Source: Mesorhizobium sp. B2-4-15
Lineage (GTDB): Bacteria > Pseudomonadota > Alphaproteobacteria > Rhizobiales > Rhizobiaceae
NCBI RefSeq assembly: GCF_006658505.1
Contig: NZ_VFUZ01000009.1
Span: 147,182 to 211,181, forward strand
Direction of reading: 5' to 3'
DNA: 64,000 nucleotides
Shown here: in pieces, positions 54,456 through 63,249 of the stretch
Layout: every line of letters begins with the position of its first letter
How positions within the stretch are numbered: the first letter of the stretch is position 1
Notes under the pieces: model-generated
The model's database searches: none
The model's input: the letters and a program-made list of their open reading frames with translations, nothing else
Told to the model about the DNA's origin: nothing
Made by a program: the position numbers and the translations under genes

Positions 54456-55316
54456 TCAGGCTCCTTGGGGGTCTGTGATGAAGCTGGCATATTTGGCCGG
54501 AAGCCAACCCGGGAGGGGACGCGGCTCCTGGGGAAACCCGCCGAGATGGGTGCAGGTTTGCGCAGCCGCGATCGAAGCCTTTTGCAACGCATCCACAGCG
54601 CGAAGGCCATCGAAATGGAAGCCGGTCAGGAACGTGGCGATGAAGCTGTCGCCGGCACCGCACGTATCGACGACATCGATCAGCGTGGCCGGCGCGTGCA
54701 CGACGCTCGCGCCATCGTCGAAGTAGGAGCCGCGTCGACCGCAGGTCAGCACCACCTGTCCTGCACCAGCCGCCCTGAGCGCGGTCAACAACGGCTCGAC
54801 AGGAGCATCGGCGGCATCGGGCCCGGAGGCAAACAGCAGGGGCACGCCTTCGAGCGGCAGCGCCAGATGCGCCGTCGAGAGATCGACACTGAAGGGCACA
54901 TGATCGGCGACCAGCCGGCGGACGAGGTCCTTGTTGGCATTGGTGCCAAGATGCACCCAGTCCGCCCTGGCGACGAGCGCGTAGTGCTCCGCCGAAGGCA
55001 TGTAATTTTCGCCGACCCCAAAGGATTCATGCAGGAATTTCCGGTCGCCGGACTCCTCGCGAAGCAAGGTAACGGCGGTGTCGCCGGGCAGGCGCTCAAC
55101 ATCGTCCGGCGACAGGCCGACGCTGGCCAGGCCGGCAAGCACCACCTCGCCTTCGGGGTCCTCGCCGACCGCACCGAAGTACCGTGCGGCCAAGCCGCTG
55201 CGCCGCCATTGCGCGGCTACGTTCAGGGCGTTGCCGCCAACGGTGAGCAGGCCATGGCTGAGATAGGCGTCGAGGCAATTGTCCCCGACCGCGACAAGGT
55301 TCTGCATCCGTGTCAT
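54456..55316 (-). CDS. PfkB-family sugar kinase, FrlD-like
   Basis: A 286-residue ribokinase-family protein. The N-terminus VAVGDNCLDAY and the block GGNALNVAAQWRRSGLAARYFGAVGEDPEG resemble fructoselysine 6-kinase FrlD as I remember it. The catalytic DTCGAGDSFIATFLTGF motif (Asp base in GAGD) is near residue 230. The expected reaction is ATP-dependent phosphorylation of the sugar O6 of an Amadori compound. It overlaps the isomerase gene by 4 nt, and FrlB- and FrlC-like genes are in the same operon. Confidence 0.83.
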   Translation of the reverse strand: MTRMQNLVAVGDNCLDAYLSHGLLTVGGNALNVAAQWRRSGLAARYFGAVGEDPEGEVVLAGLASVGLSPDDVERLPGDTAVTLLREESGDRKFLHESFGVGENYMPSAEHYALVARADWVHLGTNANKDLVRRLVADHVPFSVDLSTAHLALPLEGVPLLFASGPDAADAPVEPLLTALRAAGAGQVVLTCGRRGSYFDDGASVVHAPATLIDVVDTCGAGDSFIATFLTGFHFDGLRAVDALQKASIAAAQTCTHLGGFPQEPRPLPGWLPAKYASFITDPQGA

Positions 55317-56167
55317 GCCGGCACCGCCGCGCGGTCCAGGTAAGGCTCGAGGGCGTCGAGGCAGCGTGTCCAAGCCTTGACCGGATCGAGCGCGTAGGAG
55401 CCGTTGCCGAAGGGCTCGAAGGTAATTTTCCCCGCGTATCCCAGATTTGCCAATTCGCTGACGTACCGGCCGAGCGGCAGCGAGCCGTCTCCCCATACAA
55501 GATGCCCGCCAGGCGAGCCGTCGACGAGTTGGACATGCGCCAAACGGGAACCGAACAGGTCGATATAGCTCGCCACCGTGTCGCCCGCCGTGGCCATGGC
55601 GACAGTGTCCAGCACCACGTCGATATTGTCCGCGTCGAGCATGTCCAGCATCCCGCGCAGGCCTGCCGCATCGTTGACGATATTTGTCTCGAACCGCTGC
55701 AGCGGTTCAAGAAGGCAGCGCACGCCATTTCGGCCAGCGTGCGCTGCGATCTCGCCGAGCGCCTCGAGCGCGCGGTCCCACGCCGGCTGCTGTGCTTCGC
55801 TCTCGAATCCCCGTCCTGGGGTCAGGAATAGATAGCGCGCGCCGAGCATCGCGCAGATGTCGCCGGCGCGGCGGAACCGCTCGATGCTGTCGCGGCGCAG
55901 ATCCGCATCACCAGAGGCGATGTTGATGGGATACAGCACCTGTTCGGGGGTGAAGCACCAGGTGGACAGGCCATTGTCGGCCAGCACGCGACCGACGGCG
56001 TCGACGCGCGCATCCGTGGCGTGGAAGAGGTCGAGATGCTGGGCAACGCCCCACAATTCAATCTCCCGCATTCCGAAGTCGCGAATAGTCCTCGCGACCT
56101 GGTCGAACGGAAAGTGCTGAAAGCTGAAGTTGGCTCCGATCAGCTGATGAAAGGCAAGCTGCGGCAT
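55313..56167 (-). CDS. sugar isomerase/epimerase, FrlC-like (AP_endonuc_2 fold)
   Basis: A 284-residue TIM-barrel protein with metal-binding positions in CLLEPLQRFETNIV (Glu), VVLDTVAM (Asp), HVQLVDG (His) and ITFEPFG (Glu). The barrel start IRDFGMREIELWGVAQHLDLF and PEQVLYPINIASGD follow the pattern of fructoselysine 3-epimerase FrlC. The predicted role is interconversion of a C3-epimeric Amadori compound (psicosamine form). AAGGA precedes the ATG. Confidence 0.78.
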   Translation of the reverse strand: MPQLAFHQLIGANFSFQHFPFDQVARTIRDFGMREIELWGVAQHLDLFHATDARVDAVGRVLADNGLSTWCFTPEQVLYPINIASGDADLRRDSIERFRRAGDICAMLGARYLFLTPGRGFESEAQQPAWDRALEALGEIAAHAGRNGVRCLLEPLQRFETNIVNDAAGLRGMLDMLDADNIDVVLDTVAMATAGDTVASYIDLFGSRLAHVQLVDGSPGGHLVWGDGSLPLGRYVSELANLGYAGKITFEPFGNGSYALDPVKAWTRCLDALEPYLDRAAVPA

Positions 56168-56190
56168 GAAGGGTCCTTTCAGGGGAATTG

Positions 56191-57051
56191 CTACTTGCCG
56201 ATGCCTTCGGATAGGCCACGAATGAAGTAGCGCTGCGCGGCAAAGAAAACGACGACGATGGGCAGCGCCGAGATCGTCATGGCCGCGAACACGACGGCAT
56301 AGTTGGTCCCGTGCGTTGCCATGATCGAAGTGAGGCCGACCGGCAGCGTCTGCACATCGCTGCCGCTCGTGAACACCATGGCGAACAGATACTCGTTCCA
56401 GGCGAACAGGACGTGCAGGATGACGCACGAGATGATGATCGGCCGACACAGCGGCAAGGTGATGCGCCAGAAGATCTGACCTTCGCTGGCTCCGTCCATC
56501 GTCGCCGCCTCGTCGAGATCGCTGGGCAGGTCCAGCATGTAGGCGCGAATGAGGAAGGTGGTGAACGGCACCCGGAACGCCGTGTAGAGAATGATCAGCG
56601 CCCAGTAAGTGTTGTAGAGCCCGAGCGCCTGCAACATCTTCACCAGCGGGATGATCGCCACTGTAGGGCTGAGCATCAGCCCACCCAGCACGACGGCGAC
56701 GACCAGTGATTTTCCCGGCATCCTGGTCCGGGTTAAGCCGAACGCCGTCCATGCGCTGATGAGCACGGTGCAAACGGCCGAGGCAACGGTCACCAGGACG
56801 GAGACGGTCACATAGCCACGAACGCCCTGGTTCCAGGCCTGCACATAGTTGTTCCAGGACCAGTGCAACGGCGGGGCGAAGGGATCGCCGAAAATTTGCG
56901 CGTTGTCCTTGAAGCCGCTGAGAGCCATCCAGATCAATGGATAGATGACGACGACGCCGAGGCAGACGAGGAACGAATAGAGGAACGTCCTGGCAACGAC
57001 GGACCAGACGTTGACCTGCCGTCTGCGTGCGACTGCGAGGGTCGCGCTCAT
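56191..57051 (-). CDS. sugar ABC transporter permease (MalG type)
   Basis: A 286-residue, six-helix permease. The EAA loop is LPSDLDEAATMDGASEGQIFWRITLPLC (about residues 170-197), and the C-terminus FFAAQRYFIRGLSEGIGK is typical. Its ATG overlaps the stop of the MalF-type partner. No ATPase gene is present in this operon, so a shared MalK/UgpC-type ATPase, such as that at 25667, would have to energise it. Confidence 0.93.
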   Translation of the reverse strand: MSATLAVARRRQVNVWSVVARTFLYSFLVCLGVVVIYPLIWMALSGFKDNAQIFGDPFAPPLHWSWNNYVQAWNQGVRGYVTVSVLVTVASAVCTVLISAWTAFGLTRTRMPGKSLVVAVVLGGLMLSPTVAIIPLVKMLQALGLYNTYWALIILYTAFRVPFTTFLIRAYMLDLPSDLDEAATMDGASEGQIFWRITLPLCRPIIISCVILHVLFAWNEYLFAMVFTSGSDVQTLPVGLTSIMATHGTNYAVVFAAMTISALPIVVVFFAAQRYFIRGLSEGIGK

Positions 57052-58010
57052 AGCTGCACCCGGCGACGCTTCGTATACCAGAGCTGTGCCGCGCCGGTAA
57101 GCATGGTCAGCACGAAGATGACCGCGGCAATCGCGGCACCATAGCCGAAATTGTCTTCGATAAACGCCTTCTGATAGAGCCATGTGCCCAGGACCTGGCT
57201 GCTGTTGTTGGGCCCGCCGGCGGTCATGACCATGACCTCGTTGAACACCTGGAACGCGCCGGTGATGGTGACGATGATCATCAGCCCGGTCATTTCCCGG
57301 GTCAGTGGGAAGGTGATGCTCCAAAGACGGCGCAGCGGGCCGGCTCCGTCGATCGTGGCGGCGTCGTAGAGGTCGCGCGGAATTTTCTGGATCGCGATGG
57401 CGAACAACAGCGTCGAATAGCCAAAGCCTTGCCATTGGCTCATGGCGATGATGGCGTAAATGGCCGTGTGCTCATCGCCGAGCCAGGGCAGGACGAACTG
57501 ACCGAGACCGAGGCGGCTGAGTGCGGCATCGAGCAAGCCGATCTGCGGCTGGTAGATAAAATAGAACAGCAGTCCGGTGACGGTGATCGAGATGGCCGAG
57601 GGCACGAAGTAGACGGCGCGCCATAGCCGACGCCAGCGCTCGTTCCTCAAATCTTCGATGATGGCCGCCAGGAGAAACGCGCCGAAGACCTGGAAGATGA
57701 CGGAGATGACGGCGTAGAGGCAATTGTTCCAGAGTGCGACCAGCACGATCGGGTCATGCAGCAGCCGGTCATAATTGGCCAAGCCGACATTGGTGACCTC
57801 GCCAGTATAGATGTCCTGATCGGTGGTGCTGACGACGAAATTGTCGACGATCGGATAATAGACGAACCAGCCGATGAGGATTAGCGCCATCGCCGCCCAT
57901 CGGAACGACAACAGATTTCGGAAGCGGGTCCGCAGGCTTCTGGACCTTCGCCGCCTGGCGGCGCCGAGAATGACGGCGCCGCTTTCTATTGTATCCGATG
58001 CCCTGACCAT
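57048..58010 (-). CDS. sugar ABC transporter permease (MalF type)
   Basis: A 320-residue permease with a polar, Arg-rich N-terminus of about 35 residues and six helices. The EAA loop is IPRDLYDAATIDGAGPLRRLWSITFPLT (about residues 210-237). It lies 8 nt after the binding-protein gene and overlaps its MalG-type partner by 4 nt. Confidence 0.93.
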   Translation of the reverse strand: MVRASDTIESGAVILGAARRRRSRSLRTRFRNLLSFRWAAMALILIGWFVYYPIVDNFVVSTTDQDIYTGEVTNVGLANYDRLLHDPIVLVALWNNCLYAVISVIFQVFGAFLLAAIIEDLRNERWRRLWRAVYFVPSAISITVTGLLFYFIYQPQIGLLDAALSRLGLGQFVLPWLGDEHTAIYAIIAMSQWQGFGYSTLLFAIAIQKIPRDLYDAATIDGAGPLRRLWSITFPLTREMTGLMIIVTITGAFQVFNEVMVMTAGGPNNSSQVLGTWLYQKAFIEDNFGYGAAIAAVIFVLTMLTGAAQLWYTKRRRVQL

Positions 58011-58018
58011 GGTCCGCT

Positions 58019-59341
58019 TTATTTGGCTGCCGAGGCGGCTTTGCGCACCTCGTCCATCACTTGCTCGGGCGTCATCGAGCCGCCCGTCAGCGCCTGCAGG
58101 CTGGATAGCCAGACAGCGGCGACGCGCGGCGGATTGGCCGTGTCCAACCAAGGCATGAGGAACGAAGCCGCGTTGATGTCCTTCAGTCCATCGACGATCG
58201 ACGCGCTCATGTTGGATTCCGATGCGCCGCCGATGGTGGCGCTCGGCTGGCCGTACGGAGGCGCGGACAAGACCTGCGCGTTTTCCTTCGAGGTGACGAA
58301 CTTCATGAAGTCGATCGCCAGCGGAATATTCTTCGAGGCCGCATTGATCATGTAACCCTCGGGAGCGCCCTCGATCGACTTGGGATCGCCCTTGGCGCCC
58401 TCGGGCACGGGCAGTCTGAAGAAGCCGAAATCGGCCGGCTTCAATGCCGAGTCCGGTGTGGCGGCCTGATCGAACTCGATGATTTCCTGATAGTACATGG
58501 CCGACTGCGCATTCGTGAAAGCCTGCAAAGCCGAGGCATAGGACGTGCCATTGACGCCGGCGCCGTCGGTACAACGCTCGACAAGCTGACGGTACTGCTT
58601 GAGCGCCGCGACATAGCCTGGATCCGTATATTGGGCGGTGGCGGGATCGAAATCGCGTTCCAATGTCGCCTGCGGCACATTGTAGGCGAGCAACTGGCCC
58701 GCATAATGGATCGCCGGCCACGCTTCCTTGTTGCCGAGCGAGATCGGTGTCGTGCCCGCTTTGCGGATGGCATCGCAGCTGGTCAGCAGCTCTTCGAAAG
58801 TCGCGGGTGCCTTCAGGCCGAGCTTTGCGAACGTCTGCTTATTGTAGCCCATGAATTTGGCATCCTGGTAAAGCGGAATGCCATAGAACTTGCCGTTGTA
58901 TTCGAACGCCTTGACGGCGGCGGGCGACAGTGTCTTGCCCCAGTCGGTGTCCGGACCGATGACCTTGCTCAGGTCGACGGCACGGTTGCCGCGCACGAAA
59001 TTGCCGCCCCAACTGCCCGTCCACGAGAAATAGATGTCGGGAAGCGAGTTGGAGGCGACCAGCGTCTTGGTCTTGCCCTTCACGCTGTCGTCGCTCTCCT
59101 GGATGAGTTCGACCTTCACGCCCGGATGGAGTTTCTCGTAGGCCTGCGCCATGTTGACGAAATAAGGCGACAGCTGCTGCAGCCCGAACTTGGTCAGGAT
59201 CGACAGCGTGCCACTATATTCGACCTTGGCGTTGGGATCGGCCGCGACCGCTGGCGAAGCGGCGGAACCGCCACTCATCGACAGCCCCAATGATGATACC
59301 GCGGCCACTGTGACCGCCACGACATGCAGCGAACGTTTCAT
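58019..59341 (-). CDS. extracellular solute-binding protein of the Frl-like operon
   Basis: A 440-residue family-1 binding protein with a Sec signal (MKRSLHVVAVTVAAVSSLGL, cleavage near VAA-DP). The mature part starts VEYSGTLSILTKFGLQQLSPYF and shows LPDIYFSWTGSWGGNFV and AMYYQEIIEFDQ, the usual ligand-pocket blocks. AAGGAGC lies just before the ATG at 59341. It recognises the compound, predicted to be an Amadori product, that the FrlB/C/D-like enzymes break down. Confidence 0.92.
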   Translation of the reverse strand: MKRSLHVVAVTVAAVSSLGLSMSGGSAASPAVAADPNAKVEYSGTLSILTKFGLQQLSPYFVNMAQAYEKLHPGVKVELIQESDDSVKGKTKTLVASNSLPDIYFSWTGSWGGNFVRGNRAVDLSKVIGPDTDWGKTLSPAAVKAFEYNGKFYGIPLYQDAKFMGYNKQTFAKLGLKAPATFEELLTSCDAIRKAGTTPISLGNKEAWPAIHYAGQLLAYNVPQATLERDFDPATAQYTDPGYVAALKQYRQLVERCTDGAGVNGTSYASALQAFTNAQSAMYYQEIIEFDQAATPDSALKPADFGFFRLPVPEGAKGDPKSIEGAPEGYMINAASKNIPLAIDFMKFVTSKENAQVLSAPPYGQPSATIGGASESNMSASIVDGLKDINAASFLMPWLDTANPPRVAAVWLSSLQALTGGSMTPEQVMDEVRKAASAAK

Positions 59342-59369
59342 AAGCAGCTCCTTCCGAGGTGAGAGTGGA

Positions 59370-60383
59370 TCAGTATTCAACGCGTTTGTAGTAGCGACGT
59401 GTGGTCAGCGGGTGGTTGCGCAGCACCTCAAGATGCGCGCTCAACCGCTCGAGCAGCGTGGCGAGCAACACCGGCGAAATCATGCCGCGCACCTGCTGGG
59501 AGATGGCCGGCAATTTGACCGACGCGGCATCCAGTGTGCGGACGCGGTCGGTGTAGCGCCGGGCGAAATTCTCGACCCGGTCGGCGAGCGGGCGAAGGGC
59601 ATCCTCACCCTTGAACACGAAGACGCTGACACCCGGCTCGACCAGCTCGAGGGTGCCATGGAAGAAGTCCGCGGCATGCACCGGGCGGGTGCGGATCCAC
59701 TGCATTTCTTCCAGGATGCACATGCCGTAGTAATTGGCTTCCGGCCAAGCCGAACCGGCGCCGGTGAAGATGTGATAGGTCTCGTCCTTGATGGTCTTGG
59801 CCAGTTCGGCGGCCTTGTCCTCGAAGTCGGCTTTTGCGTCGGCGAGCAGGCCCGGCAGGAGCTTGAGCTCGGCGACAGCGGTGTCGAAACCATCATATTC
59901 GCCGCGCTCGGCCAGCAGCGCCAGAACGATCAGCATCGTCTGCAGGTAGAAGGATTCGGAGGAGGTGTCGTCCTCGGCGAAGTTCGTGAAGTTGTGGTCG
60001 GCTTCCCGCGCGATCGGCGTGTCCAAATGACCCGTGAGCGAGATCGTGCGCACGCCCCGTTTTTTCAGGAAAGTCATGAGTTCGACGCTTTCCTTGGTCG
60101 TGCCCGATAGTGACGGAATGACGACCGCGGCCTTGTTGTCGAGGCCGGCCGGTGGATCGAGAACGACCTGCGCGGGATACTCGGCGCTCACGGGAAATGT
60201 CGAATGGCGTTTCGCCAGTTCTATCGCGGGAAGCGTCAGAAGCTGCACGCCGCCGGTTCCCATGAAAAACAGCCGCTCGACGCCTTCCGAAAGCAGCGTG
60301 CGCATGAGCGAGCGCGCCTGGCCGGCGATGGAAATCGCACCGCTCTGGATCCTTATGAAGCGGTCCTTATCAAAGTTCAGCAT
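59370..60383 (-). CDS. SIS-domain deglycase, FrlB-like
   Basis: A 337-residue protein with two SIS domains: the first around RLFFMGTGGVQLL and IPSLSGTTKESVELMTFLKKRGV, the second around YHIFTGAGSAWPEANYYGMCILEEMQW and VHAADFFHGTLELVEPGV. The length and the C-terminal RRYYKRVEY closely follow E. coli FrlB (which ends RRYYGGLVEY), the fructoselysine-6-phosphate deglycase. The expected products are glucose 6-phosphate and a free amine or amino acid. It is the first gene of the operon. Confidence 0.85.
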   Translation of the reverse strand: MLNFDKDRFIRIQSGAISIAGQARSLMRTLLSEGVERLFFMGTGGVQLLTLPAIELAKRHSTFPVSAEYPAQVVLDPPAGLDNKAAVVIPSLSGTTKESVELMTFLKKRGVRTISLTGHLDTPIAREADHNFTNFAEDDTSSESFYLQTMLIVLALLAERGEYDGFDTAVAELKLLPGLLADAKADFEDKAAELAKTIKDETYHIFTGAGSAWPEANYYGMCILEEMQWIRTRPVHAADFFHGTLELVEPGVSVFVFKGEDALRPLADRVENFARRYTDRVRTLDAASVKLPAISQQVRGMISPVLLATLLERLSAHLEVLRNHPLTTRRYYKRVEY

Positions 60384-60480
60384 GTCGTTCTTCCTTGTAC
60401 TCGGATGCGGCAGAGCCTTTGCCCAGGCGCGAGCATCAATGCGCCGTCTTAACCAGCCTTTTCGATCGGCTCATATGACA

Positions 60481-60494
60481 TGAGATCGATCTCA
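60481..60494. promoter_or_regulatory. LacI-type operator upstream of the Frl-like operon
   Basis: TGAGATCGATCTCA is a perfect 14-bp palindrome with the central CG typical of LacI-family sites. It lies between the LacI-type gene and the SIS-domain gene, 98 nt before the latter's start, and is flanked by further partial symmetry (CA...TG). Confidence 0.7.
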
Positions 60495-60575
60495 CATGGC
60501 GATAGTGGGCACGCATTTTTGCGCTTTGCAAGCCCCTCACCGCAGTTTTGCCAATGCTGGAAGCTGGGGCGCCGG

Positions 60576-61598
60576 TCAGCGCCTGTGGGGTCGAGCTACC
60601 GATCCACGCACGATTAGGCGCGTCGGGAACCGGATATCGCGCGGCGCGACCTTCTTGCCGGCCAGCCTTTCGAGCAGCAGCTTGGCGGCAAGTGGCCCGA
60701 TCTCGGAGATGGGCTGGGCGATGACCGTGATCTGTGGATCCGTGAAGGTTGCGAGATTGAAATCGTCAAAGCCGACCAGCGACACGTCATGGGGGATGGA
60801 CAGACCCATCGAGCGCAGGCCGAGAAGCGCGCCTTGGGTCATCAGGCTGTCCACGGTGAACAGTGCGGTAGGGCGGTTGCGGCGGCTGAACAGCCTTATA
60901 GTGGCCTCCACCGCATGCTCGACAGTCGAACGCGACACGCCGATCAGCGATTCGTCGAACGCAACGCCATGCGATTTCAGCGAATTCTGGTAGCCGGCGA
61001 GACGCTCTTGCGCGGTGAAGATCCGTGAATCGTCCCGCAGCAGACCGATTCGCTCATGACCGTTGGCCACGAGGTACTCGACCGCCTCGCGCGCTCCCCC
61101 TTCATTGTCGACGACCACGCTGTCGCATTGCAAGTCCTTGACGACGCGGTCGATCAGCACGATTGGCGAACCTGCACGCGCCAACTGCACGATATGCTCG
61201 CTGTCGGTTGCCGATGTTGGGGCCAGGATGAAGCCGCGGACGCTGAGGGCGCGCAGGCTGTCCAGCAATTCCTTTTCCAGTTCGACATTCTCCTCGCTGC
61301 TGGCGATCAGCAGATTGTGACGATGCTTACGCAGTTCCACCTCGATGTCGTGGGCGATTCGGGCGAAGAAGGGATTCTGGATATCGCCGGGCACGAAACC
61401 GACGATCGGCAACTGGCCGCTGCGGAGCGCCTGAGCAACGAGATTTCCCCGATAGCCCAATCTATCGGCGGCTTCCATCACCCGAAGCGCCGTCTCGTCA
61501 CCGACATAACCGTAGCTGTTGAGCGCCCGCGCCGCCGTTGCTCGCGAGACATTGGCCGCGGCGGCAACGTCTTTCAAGGTGATCCCTTTTTGCGTCAC
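60576..61598 (-). CDS. LacI-family transcriptional regulator
   Basis: A 340-residue repressor with the N-terminal LacI HTH ITLKDVAAAANVSRATAARALNSYGYVGDET and hinge helix, followed by a periplasmic-binding-protein-like effector domain (GFVPGDIQNPFFARIAHDIE, PIVLIDRVV, SLVGFDDFNLATF). It begins at GTG with GGGAGAA upstream. It lies directly upstream of the Frl-like operon, with a fitting palindrome between, so it probably represses that operon until the imported compound or its phosphate is present. Confidence 0.93.
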   Translation of the reverse strand: MTQKGITLKDVAAAANVSRATAARALNSYGYVGDETALRVMEAADRLGYRGNLVAQALRSGQLPIVGFVPGDIQNPFFARIAHDIEVELRKHRHNLLIASSEENVELEKELLDSLRALSVRGFILAPTSATDSEHIVQLARAGSPIVLIDRVVKDLQCDSVVVDNEGGAREAVEYLVANGHERIGLLRDDSRIFTAQERLAGYQNSLKSHGVAFDESLIGVSRSTVEHAVEATIRLFSRRNRPTALFTVDSLMTQGALLGLRSMGLSIPHDVSLVGFDDFNLATFTDPQITVIAQPISEIGPLAAKLLLERLAGKKVAPRDIRFPTRLIVRGSVARPHRR

Positions 61599-62236
61599 GG
61601 TTCATGGTTCTCCCGCGACCAGGATTTTGTGCCAGGCCGCCTTCCGCCTCGGCGCTGCATCCGCCGTTGTGCCGCATATAGTCACGGCACCAACATTCGT
61701 GCCAAGGCTCCGGGCACAAGCGTATTGGGGGATTCTTTCACTTGCGGCAACCATTCCGCTGTTGTCAGCCATCCACCCCTCCGATGTGCGACGCCTGTAC
61801 CGGATGCCGTGCACCTCCTCCGACGCCGTATTCGAAGATTGAGCCGGCCACCTCCTCCCCAATTTCCCTCGAATCATAGATTTGCGAGTTTGGCTCACCG
61901 TCGTGCGACGGTTGACAGATCGCAAATATAGCCAGCGATCTGCGAGGGCGCAGCGTCGATTTCGCGTCACTGCACCCTTTAACGAATTTGCTGAGCGCCG
62001 GACATATCGGCAATCGCCGCTCGCTGAAACGATATATTGCTCGCAGAAAGGCCCACAGGCCGGCGATTGGAATGACTGAAATGGGGCCGAAACCGGTCGG
62101 TCTGCTTCGCAGAGTCATGGCGGCTGCGGTGTTGAGCGTGTTGCGCCACGGGGAGTTTTCCCCACTTGATCCGCTTGGCTTGTTCGCCTTTTTGATCGCT
62201 GTAGAGGTGGGTTCATAGGGAAGGGTGCCGGATTGT
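61599..62236. other. 638-bp region with no convincing gene
   Basis: Frames on both strands (for example plus 61988-62218 and minus 61765-62265) have biased, non-protein-like composition and no recognised family. It is bounded by the start of the LacI-type gene and the end of the LysR-type gene, and may hold the LacI promoter. Confidence 0.4.
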
Positions 62237-63130
62237 TCAGTCCGCGACATAGGCTGCCAATTCATCAGCCGTCCCCTGCGGAAAGGCTTCCTTCAAGTAG
62301 TCGAGGAACGCTGACACGCGGGGGCTGAGCAAACGCCTCGAGGGATAAAGGGCCCAAAGCGCCGTCTCGGGCCCTGACACATCCCCCCAATGCACTAGCG
62401 TGCCGGCAGCCAAATCGCCGCTGGCAAGCGACAACGGAAGGCGCGCGGCGCCGAGCCCCATGCGCACCGCATCCCGGACCATGACGAACGACGCCAGGCT
62501 GAGCACTGGCTTGGCGTTAATCGTCGACTTGCCGGACGAGGTCGTGACTTGCCAGGCTTCGGACTCGTTCAACGAGCCTCGACTGATCGCGGGAACGAGA
62601 CTTCCCGAGGTTGGGGGCGTCAGGTGCGGACTAGCCACCACCACTAGCCGATCGCGCAGGAACACTCGCCCAACAAGGGTGGCATCCGGCTCCGGGTTGA
62701 CCCGGATGACGAGGTCGTAGGCTTCTTCGATCATGTCCACGGCCCTGTCTTCCGTGGTGATCTCCAACCGAACCTCCGGGTATCTAAGGACGAAGCCGGC
62801 CGCGAGCTTTCCGACCGCGGTCTGAGAAAAGAGCAGTGGCGCGCTGATGCGTAGCCGGCCACGCGGGCTATGGCCGCCCGAAGCGATCGCTTTCGCCGTC
62901 TCATCAAGTTCTGTGAGCAGAAAGCCCGTTCGTTCAAACAGGGCTCGTCCCTCCTCCGTGAGCTTGAGCGTCCGCGCACCACGTTCGAACAGGCGCAGAT
63001 CAAGACTTGCCTCGAGATCGGCCACGCGTCTGGAAAGGGTCGCCTTTGGCCGGCCGGCGGCACGTGAGGCCTTTCCGAACCCGCTGTGGCGGGCCACCAG
63101 GTTGAAGTCGGCAAGAGCGAGAAGATCCAC
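62237..63130 (-). CDS. LysR-family transcriptional regulator
   Basis: A protein of about 297 residues beginning at GTG (VDLLALADFNLVARHSGFGKASRAAGRPKATLSRRVADLEASLDLRLFERG), the usual LysR HTH start. The C-terminal effector domain runs from about residue 90 (GRLRISAPLLFSQTAVGKLAAGFVLRYPEVRLEI). An upstream GTG at 63205 would add 25 residues that do not fit the family and would cover the inverted repeat at 63174. It is divergent from the NmrA-like gene and probably regulates it. Confidence 0.88.
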   Translation of the reverse strand: MDLLALADFNLVARHSGFGKASRAAGRPKATLSRRVADLEASLDLRLFERGARTLKLTEEGRALFERTGFLLTELDETAKAIASGGHSPRGRLRISAPLLFSQTAVGKLAAGFVLRYPEVRLEITTEDRAVDMIEEAYDLVIRVNPEPDATLVGRVFLRDRLVVVASPHLTPPTSGSLVPAISRGSLNESEAWQVTTSSGKSTINAKPVLSLASFVMVRDAVRMGLGAARLPLSLASGDLAAGTLVHWGDVSGPETALWALYPSRRLLSPRVSAFLDYLKEAFPQGTADELAAYVAD

Positions 63131-63173
63131 GATTTTGTTCTTTGCTGTTCCGCCAATGAGACGATGTGTCCAA

Positions 63174-63198
63174 ACATACCATCTATCGGGATGTATGT
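63174..63198. promoter_or_regulatory. possible LysR binding site
   Basis: ACATAC, 13 nt, GTATGT is an inverted repeat in the 119-nt gap between the divergent LysR-type and NmrA-like genes, the position expected for a LysR-type recognition site. Confidence 0.45.
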
Positions 63199-63249
63199 GG
63201 ATCACTCATTTTGAGCGTGCCTTTTGACTCAAACAGAAAGTGAACCCCA

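Noticed and set aside
61765..62265. A 166-residue minus-strand frame downstream of the LysR gene
   Set aside because: It overlaps the end of the LysR-type gene, lacks a ribosome-binding site and has shadow-like composition.
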